From Burkholderia sp. USMB20 (GTDB lineage: Bacteria > Pseudomonadota > Gammaproteobacteria > Burkholderiales > Burkholderiaceae), in NCBI RefSeq assembly GCF_000949135.2, contig NZ_JTAN02000001.1:310001-374000 (forward strand): DNA of 64,000 nt, read 5' to 3'. The stretch's first letter is position 1, and the number at the start of each line of letters is the position of its first letter. The notes under the pieces were generated by a model. That model was given only the letters and a program-made list of their open reading frames with translations. It was not told the origin of the DNA and searched no databases. Of this stretch, positions 26,802-38,572 are shown one piece after another. The position numbers were made by a program, and so were the translations under genes.

Positions 26802-28703
26802 TTACGCGTAAATCACGTCGGGATCGCGTCGCGCCGGGTCGTACAGCGCGTCGATCGTCGCCGCGCGATGCTTCTGCACGGCCGCCTGGTTCAGCGAACC
26901 CTTGTCGGTCACTTCGCCGAGATCGAGCGAAGGCGGCGTATCGATCAGCCGGATGCGCGCGACGAACGTCGAGCCGCCGCTCGCATGCCGGTTCAGCACG
27001 GCAAGCCATGCCGCGAACGCCGCGCGCACGACCGGCGCGCGCAGCACGTCGGTCACGGACGCATCGGCCGCGAGCCCCGCCAGCGCGCGGCACGCTTCGA
27101 CGCGCGGAAACACCAGCAGGCCGATGTCGTCGCGATCGATGCCGGTGACGACCACGTCCTGCACGTACGGCGCGCCGCTCGACACCGCGTTCGCGCGCAA
27201 CGGCCCGACGCTGACGAAGGTGCCGCTGCTCAGCTTGAAATCCTCGGTGAGCCGGCCGTCGAACAGCAGCCCGAGTTCCGGCCGCTGCGGATCGGCGAAG
27301 ACCCCCGCATCGCCGCTGCGGTAATAGCCTTCGTCGTCGAACACGTCGCGCGGATCGACGTCCGCGTGCCAGTAGCCGCGCATCACGTTCGGCCCCTTGA
27401 AACGCAGCTCGAGCTTGTCGCCGCACGGCACGAGCTTCGCGTCGCAGCCGGGCGCGGGCAGGCCGATATAGCCGGCGCGCATCAGCGGCCCCGTCGTGAA
27501 CAGGCACGACGGCGACGCCTCCGTCATCCCGAGGCCGGCCATGATCCGGATGCGCTCGCCGCAATGCGCTTCGGTCACGCGGTCGAGCCGGTCCCACGCG
27601 GCCTGCGACAGCCCCGCGCCGCCGAAGAAGTACAGCTTCACGCGCGAGAAGAACGTGTCGCGCAACGCCGAATCGCGTTCGAGCGCGGCGGTCAGTTCTT
27701 CCCAGCCTTTCGGCACGTTGAAGTAGATCGTCGGCGCGATCTCGCGCAGGTTGCGCACGGTTTCGTCGAAGCGCCCCGGCACCGGGCGGCCGTCGTCGAT
27801 GTACAGCGAACCGCCGTTGTACAGCGCGATGCCGAGGTTGTGACTGCCGCCGAACGTGTGATTCCACGGCAGCCAGTCGACCAGCACCGGCGGCTCGCGC
27901 GTCAGCTCGGGCATCGTCTGGCGCAGCATCTGCTGGTTGCTGCACAGCATCCGGTGCGTGGTCGGCACGGCCTTCGGCTGCTTCGTCGAACCCGACGTAA
28001 ACAGGATCTTCGCGAGATGGTCGGGGCCGAGCCCCGCATGGATCGCGTCGATCGTGCGCGGGACGGTCGCGAGCAGGCGCGACAGCGGCACCGCTCGCCC
28101 TTCGGCGTCGACGTCCGCATCCTGCGCGACGATCAGCGCCGCATCGGCCGGCAACGTCGCGTCGAGCGCACGCGCGAACGGCGCGCGTTCCGCGACGAAT
28201 ACCGCGCCCGGCCGCAGCATGCCGAGCGTGTGACGCAGCTTGCCGTAGTCGGTCGACACCAGCGAATACGCGGGCGAGATCGGCGAGTACGGCACGCCGG
28301 CCAGCATCGCCGCGAACATCAGCTGCAGATGCTCGAGATCGTTGCCGGACAGCACCGCGAGCGGACGCTCGGCCGACAACCCGAGATCGACGAGGCCCTG
28401 TCCAATCGCGCGGGCGCGTTCGAGCATCTGCGCGTAGGTGAGCGCGATCCAGCGGCCGTCGGCACCGCGGCGTGCCGCCAGTATGCGGTCGGGGTGCGCT
28501 TGCGCGCCGCGCACGAGGCAGTCGGTCACGCGCGTCGGGTAGTCGCCGAGCGGTTCGCGCGAGCGCAGGTACCACGCGCCGTTTTCCGCGCGGCGAATCT
28601 CGGCCGCGCCGACCGCGACGGCCGCCGCGCGATAACGCACGCCGCCCGTTTCATTTACCTGCCCGCTGGCGGGCGTCGCAACATTCATCGTCGGCTCGCT
28701 CAT
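26802..28703 (-). CDS. fcs: Feruloyl-CoA synthase
   Basis: A 633-residue acyl-activating (AMP-forming) enzyme. The phosphate-binding motif FTSGSTKQPK is at residues 235-244, with the later GLGMTEASP and the hinge region FDGRLTEDFKLSSGTFV. Feruloyl-CoA synthases carry this KLSSG-type hinge and a long N-terminal domain, as here. Reaction: ferulate (also p-coumarate or caffeate) + ATP + CoA to the CoA thioester. Its ATG overlaps the vdh stop as ATGA, so it is translationally coupled as the last gene of the ech-vdh-fcs operon. Confidence 0.92.
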   Translation of the reverse strand: MSEPTMNVATPASGQVNETGGVRYRAAAVAVGAAEIRRAENGAWYLRSREPLGDYPTRVTDCLVRGAQAHPDRILAARRGADGRWIALTYAQMLERARAIGQGLVDLGLSAERPLAVLSGNDLEHLQLMFAAMLAGVPYSPISPAYSLVSTDYGKLRHTLGMLRPGAVFVAERAPFARALDATLPADAALIVAQDADVDAEGRAVPLSRLLATVPRTIDAIHAGLGPDHLAKILFTSGSTKQPKAVPTTHRMLCSNQQMLRQTMPELTREPPVLVDWLPWNHTFGGSHNLGIALYNGGSLYIDDGRPVPGRFDETVRNLREIAPTIYFNVPKGWEELTAALERDSALRDTFFSRVKLYFFGGAGLSQAAWDRLDRVTEAHCGERIRIMAGLGMTEASPSCLFTTGPLMRAGYIGLPAPGCDAKLVPCGDKLELRFKGPNVMRGYWHADVDPRDVFDDEGYYRSGDAGVFADPQRPELGLLFDGRLTEDFKLSSGTFVSVGPLRANAVSSGAPYVQDVVVTGIDRDDIGLLVFPRVEACRALAGLAADASVTDVLRAPVVRAAFAAWLAVLNRHASGGSTFVARIRLIDTPPSLDLGEVTDKGSLNQAAVQKHRAATIDALYDPARRDPDVIYA

Positions 28704-30148
28704 AACGGGTAGTGACGCGGCGTAGTCTGCACGGTGATCCAGCGCAGCTCGGTGAATTCGGCGATCGACGCGCGGCTGCCGAAGCGACCGTAGCCGCTCG
28801 CCTTCGTGCCGCCGAACGGCATCTGCGCCTCGTCGTGCACGGTCGGCCCGTTGATGTGGCAGATCCCCGATTCGATCCGGCGCGCGACCGTCATCGCCCG
28901 CGCGATGTCGCGGCTGAACACGCTCGCCGACAGCCCGAACTCGCTGTCGTTCGCGAGCGCGACCGCTTCGTCGTCGCTGTCCGCGCGCAGGATCGCGACG
29001 ACCGGCGCGAACGATTCCTCGCGGTAGAGCCGCATGTCGTGCGTCACGCCGTCGACGATCGCAGGCTGCATCGTCGCGCCTTCGACGCGGCAGCCGAGCG
29101 GCAGCTGCGCGCCATGCGAACGCGCGTCCTCTACGAGCGACGCCGCGCGCGCGGCGGCCGCCGCGTCGACCATCGTGCCGAGCGGATGGCCTGCGAGCGG
29201 ATCGCCCGCGACGAGCGTGCGCGCCTTCGCGGCGAGCCGTTCGACGAGCGCATCGGCGATCGGTCGCGCGGCGATCACGCGCTCGGTCGACATGCAGATC
29301 TGCCCCTGGTTGAAGAATGCGCCGAATGCGATCGCGTCGACGGCCGCATCGAGATCGGCATCGTCGAGCACGAGCACCGGCGCCTTGCCGCCGAGTTCGA
29401 GCAGCACGGGTTTCAGGTGCGCGGCCGCATGGCGCGCGATGATGCGCCCGACGTGCGTGGACCCGGTGAAGTTGATTCGCTTCACGTGCGGATGCGCGAT
29501 CATCCGCTCGACGAGTTCGGGTGCATCAGCGGCCGCGTGCGTGATCACGTTGACCACGCCCGCGCCGAGCCCCGCTTCGTCCAGCACCGCGCCGATCAGC
29601 GCGTGCACGCCCGGGCACGCCTCGGACGCCTTCAGCACGACGGTGTTGCCGCACGCGAGCGGCATCGCCAGCGCGCGCGTGCCGAGGATCACCGGCGCGT
29701 TCCACGGCGCGATGCCGAGCACGACGCCGCACGGCACGCGCATCGCGAGCGCCAGATTGCCGGGCACGTCGGACGGGATCACGTCGCCGTCGATCTGCGT
29801 CGTCATCGACGCGGCCTCGCGCAGCATGTTCGCCGCGAGCGTCACGTTGAAGCCGAGCCAGCCGGGCGTCGCGCCGGTTTCGGCGACGCCGGTCGCGATG
29901 ATCTCGTCGATGCGCGCGTCCATCAGGTCGGCCGCCTTCAGCAGCCGGCGGCGCCGTTCGGTCGGCGCGAGCGCCGCCCACGCGGGGAATGCGCGGTGCG
30001 CGGCGTCGATCGCCGCGTCGGCATCGACCGGGCCGGCCGCCGGCGCGCGCGACGCAAGCGCGCCCGTCGCGGGGTTGAATCGGTCGAAGGTTCGGCCGTC
30101 GCGGGCGGTGCACCACTCGCCCGCGATCAGCATCCGTCTGTCGGTCAT
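28700..30148 (-). CDS. vdh: Vanillin / hydroxybenzaldehyde dehydrogenase
   Basis: A 482-residue aldehyde dehydrogenase. The general base E251 is in LLELGGKAPV, the nucleophile C285 in NQGQICMSTERV, and APWNAPVILG lies in the cofactor domain. Length and context match vanillin dehydrogenase, which oxidises the aldehyde released by Ech to vanillate with NAD(P)+. The gene lies between ech (gap about 59 bp) and fcs (4-bp overlap) in one operon. A different aromatic aldehyde specificity cannot be ruled out. Confidence 0.9.
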   Translation of the reverse strand: MTDRRMLIAGEWCTARDGRTFDRFNPATGALASRAPAAGPVDADAAIDAAHRAFPAWAALAPTERRRRLLKAADLMDARIDEIIATGVAETGATPGWLGFNVTLAANMLREAASMTTQIDGDVIPSDVPGNLALAMRVPCGVVLGIAPWNAPVILGTRALAMPLACGNTVVLKASEACPGVHALIGAVLDEAGLGAGVVNVITHAAADAPELVERMIAHPHVKRINFTGSTHVGRIIARHAAAHLKPVLLELGGKAPVLVLDDADLDAAVDAIAFGAFFNQGQICMSTERVIAARPIADALVERLAAKARTLVAGDPLAGHPLGTMVDAAAAARAASLVEDARSHGAQLPLGCRVEGATMQPAIVDGVTHDMRLYREESFAPVVAILRADSDDEAVALANDSEFGLSASVFSRDIARAMTVARRIESGICHINGPTVHDEAQMPFGGTKASGYGRFGSRASIAEFTELRWITVQTTPRHYPL

Positions 30149-30207
30149 GTCGTCTCCTGCCTTGCCTGTCTCTTGCGGCTGCGTTGGCGATTGCTTCGGC
30201 GCCTGTA

Positions 30208-31038
30208 TCAGCGCTTGTATGCCTGCAGGCCCGGCTTGATCGTCTTGTCGTCGAGGAACTGCTTCAGCCCCTGCTCGCGGCCGCGCTCCGGATCGCGCAG
30301 CTGCGCCTGGTCGAGCTTCGCATACAGGTAATCCTCGCACTGCTCCCACGTGAGTTCGCGCGAGCGCTTGAAGCCGTGCTTCGCGGCGCGCAGCACGACC
30401 GGGTTCTTGTCCATCAGCCGCGCGGCGAGCGCGATCGTCGCGTCGCGCAGGCCGGCCAGCGGCACGCTGCTGTTCACGAGGCCCATTTCGGCCGCTTCCA
30501 CGCCGGTGAACGTGTCGCCGGTCATGATGTAGTGCAGCGCGCGGCGATGCCCGACCGTGTCGGCCATCGCCTTGCTGACGAGGTTGCCCGGCGGGATGCC
30601 CCAGTTGATCTCCGACAGCCCGAACACCGCTTCGTCCGCCGCGATCGCGAGGTCGCAGGCGACGAGCGGCGAGAACCCGCCGCCGAAGCACCAGCCGTTC
30701 ACCATCGCGATCGTCGGCTTGTTGTACATCCGCAGGCGGCGCCACTGCCATTCCGACGCGTCGCGCCGCACCTTTTCCTGCAGCGCGTCGGAGCCGCCGT
30801 CGATCTCGCGGAAATATTCCTTCAGATCCATGCCGGCCGTCCACGCGGCGCCCGCGCCGGTCAGCACCAGCACCTTCGCCTCGTCGTCGAACTCGACCGC
30901 GTCGAGGACCTCCAGCATCTCCCGGTTCAGCGTCGGGCTCATCGCATTGCGCTTCTCGGGCCGGTTCAGCGTAACCCACGCGATGCCGGCCTCCACGTTC
31001 ACTTTCACGGTCTGCCAGCGGTTGTCGTACTTGCTCAT
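30208..31038 (-). CDS. ech: Hydroxycinnamoyl-CoA hydratase-lyase (feruloyl-CoA hydratase/lyase)
   Basis: A 276-residue crotonase-fold enzyme, the same length as the Pseudomonas enzyme. The residues known to matter there are at the same positions: S123 in GGGFSPLVACD, E143 in LSEINWGIPPG, and Y239 in WEQCEDYLYAKL. The N-terminus MSKYDNRW and C-terminus KPGLQAYKR also match. It hydrates feruloyl-CoA and then cleaves it to vanillin and acetyl-CoA. The ATG at 31038 has AGGAAC upstream; the longer frame is a shadow. It is the first gene of ech-vdh-fcs and directly follows the operator-bearing promoter. Confidence 0.94.
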   Translation of the reverse strand: MSKYDNRWQTVKVNVEAGIAWVTLNRPEKRNAMSPTLNREMLEVLDAVEFDDEAKVLVLTGAGAAWTAGMDLKEYFREIDGGSDALQEKVRRDASEWQWRRLRMYNKPTIAMVNGWCFGGGFSPLVACDLAIAADEAVFGLSEINWGIPPGNLVSKAMADTVGHRRALHYIMTGDTFTGVEAAEMGLVNSSVPLAGLRDATIALAARLMDKNPVVLRAAKHGFKRSRELTWEQCEDYLYAKLDQAQLRDPERGREQGLKQFLDDKTIKPGLQAYKR

Positions 31039-31101
31039 GTCTGTTCCTGTCGTTCGTTCCTGTGCGATTCGGTGCGCAGCATTCCTGCTGCGGACGGCTT
31101 C

Positions 31102-31130
31102 ATTTAATATCAGGCTACCTGATATTGCAA
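31102..31130 (-). promoter_or_regulatory. Predicted ech promoter with MarR-type operator in the spacer
   Basis: On the minus strand, TTGCAA (31130-31125) and TTAAAT (31107-31102) are separated by 17 bases. The perfect inverted repeat AATATCAGG-CTA-CCTGATATT (31106-31126) fills the spacer. A repressor bound here would block RNA polymerase. The MarR gene immediately upstream is the obvious candidate. Confidence 0.7.
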
Positions 31131-31268
31131 GCGGCATGAGCGCCGGTGTAAACCCGGAGCGGAAAGCGGCGGTGACCACGGAATCGGGGCACGGTCGGGC
31201 GACCGGCGACGGCGCGTGCACGGCCAACGCGGGCCGCACGGGCCCGCGCCGTCAGGTTCGGAAACGGA

Positions 31269-31772
31269 TCAGCCGCGCAGGTTGCGCGAGAACAGTTCGA
31301 GCGCGCGCTGCACGTGCGCGGCGTCGTCGGCGGAGATGTCGCCGAGCATGCGCGCCTCGAGCGGGCGCAGCACGCCTTCGCATTCACGCAACATCGCCGC
31401 GCCTGCGTCGGTCAGCGTCAGCAGGATGATGCGGCCGTGCGACGGGTCGGCCTCGCGCGTGACGAAACCGCGGGCGGCCATCACGCTCATCACCTCGTTC
31501 GCCGATTGCGGCGTGATCCACGAGCGCTCGGCCAGTTGCGCGTTCGACGAGGCGCCGCGCGCCTCGAGCACCGACAGCGCCGTGTATTGCGCGAGCGTGA
31601 TGCCGAGCGGCGCGAGCGCGTCGGTCATGTGACGGCGCAGCAGCCGGTCGAGGCCGCCGATCACGTAGGTCAGGCGCTGTTGCACGCGCGCCTTCGGCTT
31701 GTCGCCCGTCGCGCGGGCAGCGTTCTTCGCGGCGTTTTTCGGGTTCGCGGGCTTGGTCGGGGTGGAGCTCAT
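31269..31772 (-). CDS. MarR-family transcriptional regulator of hydroxycinnamate catabolism
   Basis: A 167-residue winged-helix protein with a basic, Ala/Lys-rich N-terminal tail (residues 1-30). The MarR fold follows: LGITLAQYTALSVLEARG, NAQLAERSWITPQSANEVMSVMAARGFV and the wing DPSHGRIILLTLTDAG. MarR proteins of this type (FerC/FerR/CouR class) repress hydroxycinnamate genes and release DNA on binding the CoA thioester. It lies just upstream of and in the same direction as ech. The predicted targets are the two ATCAGG-NNN-CCTGAT sites. Confidence 0.87.
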   Translation of the reverse strand: MSSTPTKPANPKNAAKNAARATGDKPKARVQQRLTYVIGGLDRLLRRHMTDALAPLGITLAQYTALSVLEARGASSNAQLAERSWITPQSANEVMSVMAARGFVTREADPSHGRIILLTLTDAGAAMLRECEGVLRPLEARMLGDISADDAAHVQRALELFSRNLRG

Positions 31773-31953
31773 GGTGCGGGCGGGATGGGATTGCGGGCCA
31801 TCTTACCAGCAGGTCGGCGGCGGAACGGGCGTTCCGCGAAGCCGGAACGGCACGGCGCGCGCACGCAAGCGCGGCAAACCGCGGGCCTGAACGCGACGCC
31901 GCCGCGTCAGCGGCATCCCATGAACGGGATCCTTACAGTGCGCGAATGCGCGA

Positions 31954-32853
31954 TCAGTTGCGCGGCGCGCCTGCGAATCGCGCGGTCGGCAGCCCCGCAT
32001 GGCGCGTCCGGGCGACGAACACGCCGCCGGCATCGGCATCGCTCGCCAGCGCGTCGTCGCCCAACCCGACACGCGCGCTCGTCACGTACAAGCGGCCTTC
32101 ACCGTCGATTGCGACGCAGCTGGGCTGCGCGGTCGGCACGGCCACTCGATCCGTCTCGATGCCGTCCGGCCCGTAACGTACCACGCGCCGGCCGCCCCAT
32201 TGCGCGTTCCACAGCCCGCCGTCGCGATCCATCGTCGAGCCGTCCGGGTCGCCATCAGCATCGGTCAGTCGCGCGAACGGCCGCACGTTGGCCACGTCGC
32301 CGCCCGCCCGGTAATCGCAGACGAGAATCTCGCGCACCATCGAATCGCAGAAATGCATCTTCGCGCCGTCCGGCGAGAACGCGATGCTGTTCGCGATCGC
32401 GGCCGCCGGCAATCCAAGCCGTTCGAGCGTGAGGTCCGGATTGAGCCGGTAGAAGCCGCCGACCGCGCGCGGCGGATCGCCGCCTTCGTCCTTCATCCCG
32501 AACACGAACGCGCCGAACGGATCGCAGCGGCCGTCGTTCAGCCGCGTCGGCAGGTCGGGTTCGACGTCGACGATCCGCGTGAATTCGCCGCTGCGCAGAT
32601 CGAAGAACGCGAGATGCGTCGCAAGCCCGACCAGCAGCACGTCGGGATCATGCGTGAGCGCGAAGCACGCGAGCCGTTCGGGCATCGGCCACTGCGCGAG
32701 GTCCGAGCCGTCCGCGCGGCAGCGCCACAGCCGCGCGCCTTCGATGTCCGTCCAGTACAGCGCGTGCGTCGCGTCGCACCACGTCGCGCCTTCGCCGAGC
32801 GTGTTGCGGCTGTCGACCAGCAGCGCCGCCGCGCCCGGATGCGTCTGTTGCAT
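31954..32853 (-). CDS. SMP-30/gluconolactonase family sugar lactonase
   Basis: A 299-residue six-bladed beta-propeller lactonase. Family signatures include LGEGATWCDATHALYWTDI (metal-ligand Glu), DLPTRLNDGRCDPFGAFVFGMK, ANSIAFSPDGAKMHFCDSM and DADGDPDGSTMDRDGGLWNAQWGG. In this locus it most likely opens L-arabino-lactone made by the sugar 1-dehydrogenase to give the aldonate. The ATG at 32853 has GGGAG at ideal spacing; a start at 32877 lacks one. It is the last gene of the importer unit, 51 bp after araH. Confidence 0.86.
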   Translation of the reverse strand: MQQTHPGAAALLVDSRNTLGEGATWCDATHALYWTDIEGARLWRCRADGSDLAQWPMPERLACFALTHDPDVLLVGLATHLAFFDLRSGEFTRIVDVEPDLPTRLNDGRCDPFGAFVFGMKDEGGDPPRAVGGFYRLNPDLTLERLGLPAAAIANSIAFSPDGAKMHFCDSMVREILVCDYRAGGDVANVRPFARLTDADGDPDGSTMDRDGGLWNAQWGGRRVVRYGPDGIETDRVAVPTAQPSCVAIDGEGRLYVTSARVGLGDDALASDADAGGVFVARTRHAGLPTARFAGAPRN

Positions 32854-32904
32854 GCCGTCTCCCGATATCTTTCGCATTCGTAGGCGGCCGCGCGTGCGTC
32901 AGGG

Positions 32905-33924
32905 TCAGATCTTCATCGCGCGCCGCTGGTTGCGACGATACTGGTCGAACAGCACCGCGAGCAACAGAATTCCGCCGCGTATCAGATATTGGTAAAAGGT
33001 CGGCACGTTCAAGAGGCTCATCGCATCCTGCACGGAGCCCATGATCAGCACGCCGACCAGCACGCCGGAGATCGTCGCGACGCCGCCCGTCAGCGACACG
33101 CCGCCGAGCACGCACGCGGAGATCACGCCGAGTTCGAGACCGACCGACGTCTTCGGGTCGCCGAGGCTCATCCGCGACGCGAGCATCACGCCGGCGAAGC
33201 CGGTCACGAGACCCTGCAGCACGAACACCGCGATCTTGATGCGCATCACCGGCAGCCCCGCGAGCAGCGCGGCCTCGCCGTTGCCGCCGACCGCCAGCAC
33301 GTTCTTGCCGAACACGGTCTTGCGCAACAGGAAGCCGAACACGACGAAGCCGACGATGTTGCTCCAGATCGGATACGAGATGCCGAGGAACGACCCGCCG
33401 CCGAGATCGAAGAAGCGCTCTTCGGAGATCATCACCGCGTCGCCGTTCGACGTGATGAACGCGAGCCCACGCACGACTTCCATCATCGCGAGCGTGACGA
33501 TCAGCGAGTTGATCCGCCAGCGCGCGATCAGCACGCCGTTCACGAGCCCGACCGCGCCGCCCGCCAGCACGCCGGCTGCGATGCCGAGCACGACGCTGTG
33601 CGTCGCGGTGATCAGCGTCGACGCGACGACGCCCGAGAACGCGACGATCGACGCGACCGACAGGTCGACTTCGCCGAGCGCGAGCACGAACATCATCGTC
33701 ACCGCGATCGAGCCGATCAGCGTGACCGACAGCAGCAGGCCCTGGATGTTGCGCGGCGTGAGGAAGTCCGGCACGGTCAGCGACAGCGTCGCGAACAGCA
33801 CGAGAAACACCATCACGATGCCGGAGCGGTTGATCAGTTGCCACACGCCGCCGCGCGCTCGCGCGGGCGCGGCTGCGGCATCGGGGGACGGGGAAGTGCG
33901 TTGGGGTTGCATTGCCTGGCTCAT
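32905..33924 (-). CDS. araH: Arabinose-type ABC importer permease (AraH/RbsC family)
   Basis: A 339-residue inner-membrane permease with about 8-10 helices. It resembles E. coli AraH in GEVDLSVASIVAFSGV, GLVNGVLIARWRINSLIVTLAMMEVVRGLAFI, VISACVLGGVSLTGG, and the C-terminal NVPTFYQYLIRGGILLLAV. It forms the channel of the sugar importer with AraG and AraF. The operon order F-G-H with gaps of 20 and 30 bp supports a single complex. The named sugar rests mainly on the adjacent arabinose pathway genes. Confidence 0.9.
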   Translation of the reverse strand: MSQAMQPQRTSPSPDAAAAPARARGGVWQLINRSGIVMVFLVLFATLSLTVPDFLTPRNIQGLLLSVTLIGSIAVTMMFVLALGEVDLSVASIVAFSGVVASTLITATHSVVLGIAAGVLAGGAVGLVNGVLIARWRINSLIVTLAMMEVVRGLAFITSNGDAVMISEERFFDLGGGSFLGISYPIWSNIVGFVVFGFLLRKTVFGKNVLAVGGNGEAALLAGLPVMRIKIAVFVLQGLVTGFAGVMLASRMSLGDPKTSVGLELGVISACVLGGVSLTGGVATISGVLVGVLIMGSVQDAMSLLNVPTFYQYLIRGGILLLAVLFDQYRRNQRRAMKI

Positions 33925-33954
33925 AACGTTTGCTTTCCGGTTGACTGCAGGCCG

Positions 33955-35517
<1,563 letters not shown>

Positions 35518-35537
35518 CGCGTCGTCGCCCCGCACGT

Positions 35538-36551
35538 TCAGATGCCGAGCTCGGCGCGCACGGCCTGCCAGTTCGCGCGCGTCATCAGCTTGCCGCTCGT
35601 CTGCGTGTCGGCCGGCGGCGTCTTGGCGTTGCGGATCCAGTCGACGAGGTTCTGCGTGCTGTCCTTGCCGTGATTCGTCGAGCTGACCGCGATCGTCCCG
35701 TAGAAGCCGGTCGGCTCCTTCTTCTGGAACTCGGCAAACGCCTCGCCTGCGCCGTTGATGCCGACGCCGATCACGTCCGCGGCCGGGATGTGCAGCTGTT
35801 CGGTCGCGCGTACCGCGCCGAGCACGGTTTCCTCGTTCAGCGCGTAGACCACCCACTTCTTGATGTTCGGATGGCGCGCGAGCACAGGCGCTGCCGCGCT
35901 GAAGCCGCCTTCGTCGTCGGTCGTCTTCTGCGGCGCGTCGAAGATGTTTTCCTTGCGGAAGCCGTTCGCGAGCAGCGCCTGCGTCGCGCCGTCGGTGCGC
36001 AGCTTCGCGGTCGGCAGCTCGTAGTTGGTGACGCGCAGCGCGCCGACTTCCTCCGGCTTCCAGCCGCGCCGCTTCATCTCGTCGGCGATCGCCTGGCCGA
36101 CCTGGTTGCCGATCTTGGTCGCCGACATCCCGAGGTGCGGCACGTTCGGCAGCGGCTTGCCGGTCGAGTCGACGAGCTGGTCGTCGACCGTCACGAACTT
36201 CATGTTGTAGCGCTTCGCGCGCGACGCGATCGCCGGCCCGAGGCGCACGTCGGGTGCGCAGATCACGAAGCCCTGCGCGCCTTGCGAGCCGAGGTTGTCG
36301 ATTGCGGCAAGCACCTTCTCGCCGTCCGGCGTGCCGATCTTCACGACCGAGAAGTTCTCCTTCTGGCCGAGCGCGGACGCCGCGTTCTGCTCGTTGATGA
36401 ACCATGCCTGCTCGGGCATCTTCACCAGGAAGCCGATCTTCAGCGGCGCGTCGGCGTGCGCGGCGCCCTGCATCCCGAGCGGCGCGAGGCAAAGCGCGGC
36501 CAGCAGCGCGCGCAACGTGTGGCGGCGGATCGTGTGAGTCGTGCGGTTCAT
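35538..36551 (-). CDS. araF: Periplasmic L-arabinose-type binding protein
   Basis: A 337-residue binding protein with a signal peptide ending near AAHA (residues 30-33). The mature part follows E. coli AraF in order: [81 protein letters not shown] and [13 protein letters not shown]. It captures arabinose (or a close sugar) and hands it to AraHG. It is the first gene of the importer unit and 87 bp after the sugar 1-dehydrogenase. Confidence 0.92.
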   Translation of the reverse strand: MNRTTHTIRRHTLRALLAALCLAPLGMQGAAHADAPLKIGFLVKMPEQAWFINEQNAASALGQKENFSVVKIGTPDGEKVLAAIDNLGSQGAQGFVICAPDVRLGPAIASRAKRYNMKFVTVDDQLVDSTGKPLPNVPHLGMSATKIGNQVGQAIADEMKRRGWKPEEVGALRVTNYELPTAKLRTDGATQALLANGFRKENIFDAPQKTTDDEGGFSAAAPVLARHPNIKKWVVYALNEETVLGAVRATEQLHIPAADVIGVGINGAGEAFAEFQKKEPTGFYGTIAVSSTNHGKDSTQNLVDWIRNAKTPPADTQTSGKLMTRANWQAVRAELGI

Positions 36552-36638
36552 GCGGTGTCTCCTTGTCTGTTGGCTTGGGTCTTCAACTCTCGTCGTGCGC
36601 GTTTCGTCGTGCGCGGTCGCGCTCGCGGCGGCACGGTG

Positions 36639-37592
<954 letters not shown>

Positions 37593-38522
37593 TCAGTGCG
37601 CCCAGCGCAGCACGAGCGGATCGAGCCGGCGCGCGATCGCGAGCAGCTCCGCGCGCGTGTCCGGGTGCAGTTCCGGCATCGGGTGCCGCGGCCGCTCGCA
37701 CGCGATCACGCCGCCGGCGCGCATCAGCGCCTTCGCGGTGAGGATCCCGGACTGGCGGTTCTCGTGATTGATCAGCGGCAGCCACGTCTGATAGCGCGCG
37801 AACGCCTCGTCGTGCCGCCCTTCGCGGAATGCTTCGAGGATCGGCCGGATGCCGTCCGGAAAGCCGCCGCCCGTCATCGCACCGGTCGCGCCGGCATGCA
37901 GGTCGGCGAGCAACGTGATCGCCTCCTCGCCGTCCCACGGCCCTTCGATCGCGTCGCCGCCGAGCCGGATCAGCTCGCGCAGCTTGTTCGCCGCACCCGG
38001 CGTCTCGATCTTGAAGTACGCGACCTGCTCGATCTCGCGCGCCATGCGCGCGAGGAACGGCGCGGACAACGCGGTGCCGCTCGCGGGCGCATCCTGGATC
38101 ATGATCGGGATGTCGATCGCGTCCGACACGCGTGCGAAGAACTCGAAGATCTGCGCTTCGGGCACGCGGAACGTCGCGCCGTGATACGGCGGCATCGCCA
38201 TCACCATCGCCGCGCCGAGCTGCTGCGCACGCAGGCTGCGCGCCGCGCACACCTGCGTGCCGTAGTGCGACGTCGTGACGATCACCGGCACGCGGCCGGC
38301 GACGTGTTCGAGGATCGTGCGCGTGAGCACGTCGCGTTCGTCGTCGGTGATCGCGAACTGCTCGGAGAAGTTCGCGAGGATGCACAGCCCGTCCGAGCCC
38401 GCGTCGATCATGAAGTCGACCGCGCGCTTCTGGCTTGCGAGGTCGAGCTCGCCGGTCTCGGAAAACGTCGTCGGGACGACGGGGAAGATGCCGCGATAGC
38501 GCGGCGTGCTGCTCGATGTCAT
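37593..38522 (-). CDS. L-2-keto-3-deoxyarabonate dehydratase (DapA/DHDPS superfamily)
   Basis: A 309-residue aldolase-fold enzyme. The Schiff-base lysine is K171 in VAYFKIETPGA, and other family blocks are GIFPVVPTTF, GLCILANFSEQFAI, MIQDAPASGT and GATGAMTGGG. The Azospirillum-type enzyme converts L-2-keto-3-deoxyarabonate to 2-oxoglutarate semialdehyde in the non-phosphorylative pathway. It lies between the MFS gene and the sugar dehydrogenase gene in one run of minus-strand genes. Confidence 0.9.
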   Translation of the reverse strand: MTSSSTPRYRGIFPVVPTTFSETGELDLASQKRAVDFMIDAGSDGLCILANFSEQFAITDDERDVLTRTILEHVAGRVPVIVTTSHYGTQVCAARSLRAQQLGAAMVMAMPPYHGATFRVPEAQIFEFFARVSDAIDIPIMIQDAPASGTALSAPFLARMAREIEQVAYFKIETPGAANKLRELIRLGGDAIEGPWDGEEAITLLADLHAGATGAMTGGGFPDGIRPILEAFREGRHDEAFARYQTWLPLINHENRQSGILTAKALMRAGGVIACERPRHPMPELHPDTRAELLAIARRLDPLVLRWAH

Positions 38523-38572
38523 GGTTCGGTCCTGCGTCGGTCGAAGCGGCGTTCAGCCGGAAAACACGGGGT

